The notes beneath the pieces are model-generated. The model did no database searches. It saw nothing but the letters and a program-made list of their open reading frames with translations, and was not told the DNA's origin. The position numbers were made by a program, and so were the translations under genes. Positions 5,980 to 6,036 of a stretch of DNA of 6,036 bases are shown here, in pieces (positions within the stretch are counted from its first letter, which is position 1; every line of letters begins with the position of its first letter). The stretch comes from an uncultured Lachnospira sp. (GTDB lineage Bacteria > Bacillota > Clostridia > Lachnospirales > Lachnospiraceae). The stretch lies in NCBI GenBank assembly GCA_934358235.1, contig CAKRKK010000150.1:1-6036 (forward strand). Direction: 5' to 3'.

Positions 5980-6036
5980 TTTCCGTCAGTCATTAATTAC
6001 ACTTTTTATAATTATTACTAACAAACACCTCTGCTT
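5980..6036 (-). other. Leader, or last bases of an upstream gene, at the right edge
   Basis: These 57 bases precede the transglutaminase gene. Two minus-strand frames are open from the edge. One ends at TAA 5995-5993 (AEVFVSNNYKKCN) and the other at TGA 5988-5986. Either could be the tail of an upstream gene such as a DUF58 protein, a common partner of this family. The AT-rich composition and the promoter-like match argue instead for a non-coding leader. I cannot decide from this length. Confidence 0.25.
5996..6024 (-). promoter_or_regulatory. Candidate sigma-A promoter for the transglutaminase gene
   Basis: On the minus strand TTGTTA (6024-6019) and TGTAAT (6001-5996) are separated by exactly 17 bases, matching the -35 and -10 consensus at four and five of six positions. 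Transcription would begin near 5989, leaving a leader of about 20 bases before the ATG at 5967. That agrees with Met5 as the true start. In DNA this AT-rich such matches can arise by chance. Confidence 0.4.

Noticed and set aside
1..6036. CRISPR array, insertion sequence, tRNA or phage-like segment
   Set aside because: No regularly spaced repeats, transposase motifs, terminal inverted repeats or cloverleaf sequences were seen; the region is compact housekeeping DNA.

Overview
The window holds five genes, all read on the minus strand. The DNA is AT-rich, Shine-Dalgarno sites are strong, and the gene set (rimO, pgsA, a CinA C-terminal-domain protein) is the block that normally lies just before recA in Firmicutes. 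Low GC, the protein sequences and a membrane transglutaminase of this layout suggest a Clostridia member, probably Lachnospiraceae. That placement is inference from protein style and gene order; nothing in the window proves a genus.

Layout in the direction of transcription, from high to low coordinates. (1) 6036-5980 is a short AT-rich leader with a plausible sigma-A promoter. (2) 5967-3634 encodes a large polytopic membrane protein with an extracytoplasmic transglutaminase-like domain carrying an intact Cys-His-Asp triad. (3) 3601-3562 is a strong intrinsic terminator that closes this transcription unit. (4) A second unit starts in the spacer after it. It contains rimO (3470-2139), pgsA (2108-1560, TTG start), a DEDDh 3'-5' exonuclease of the ERI-1/KapD type (1537-863) and a stand-alone PncC/CinA C-terminal domain protein (778-176, GTG start). 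Gaps inside this unit are 30, 22 and 84 bases, and I see no internal terminator, so co-transcription is likely. (5) 175-1 is non-coding. It holds a good extended -10 promoter facing out of the window (toward recA if the usual order holds), three tandem 11-base repeats, and recurrent copies of the 8-mer TATGTTAC, one overlapping the promoter -10.

The second unit groups unrelated housekeeping jobs: ribosomal protein S12 methylthiolation (RimO), the committed step of phosphatidylglycerol synthesis (PgsA), a probable RNA/DNA 3'-end trimming enzyme, and NMN deamidation for pyridine nucleotide salvage (PncC). They are linked by conserved order more than by a common pathway.

I found no mobile element, CRISPR array, tRNA, rRNA or clear new multi-gene system. 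The points most worth a second look are a roughly 30-residue insertion inside the PncC fold, the exonuclease placed between pgsA and pncC, and the repeat and operator-like motifs in the non-coding DNA at the left edge.
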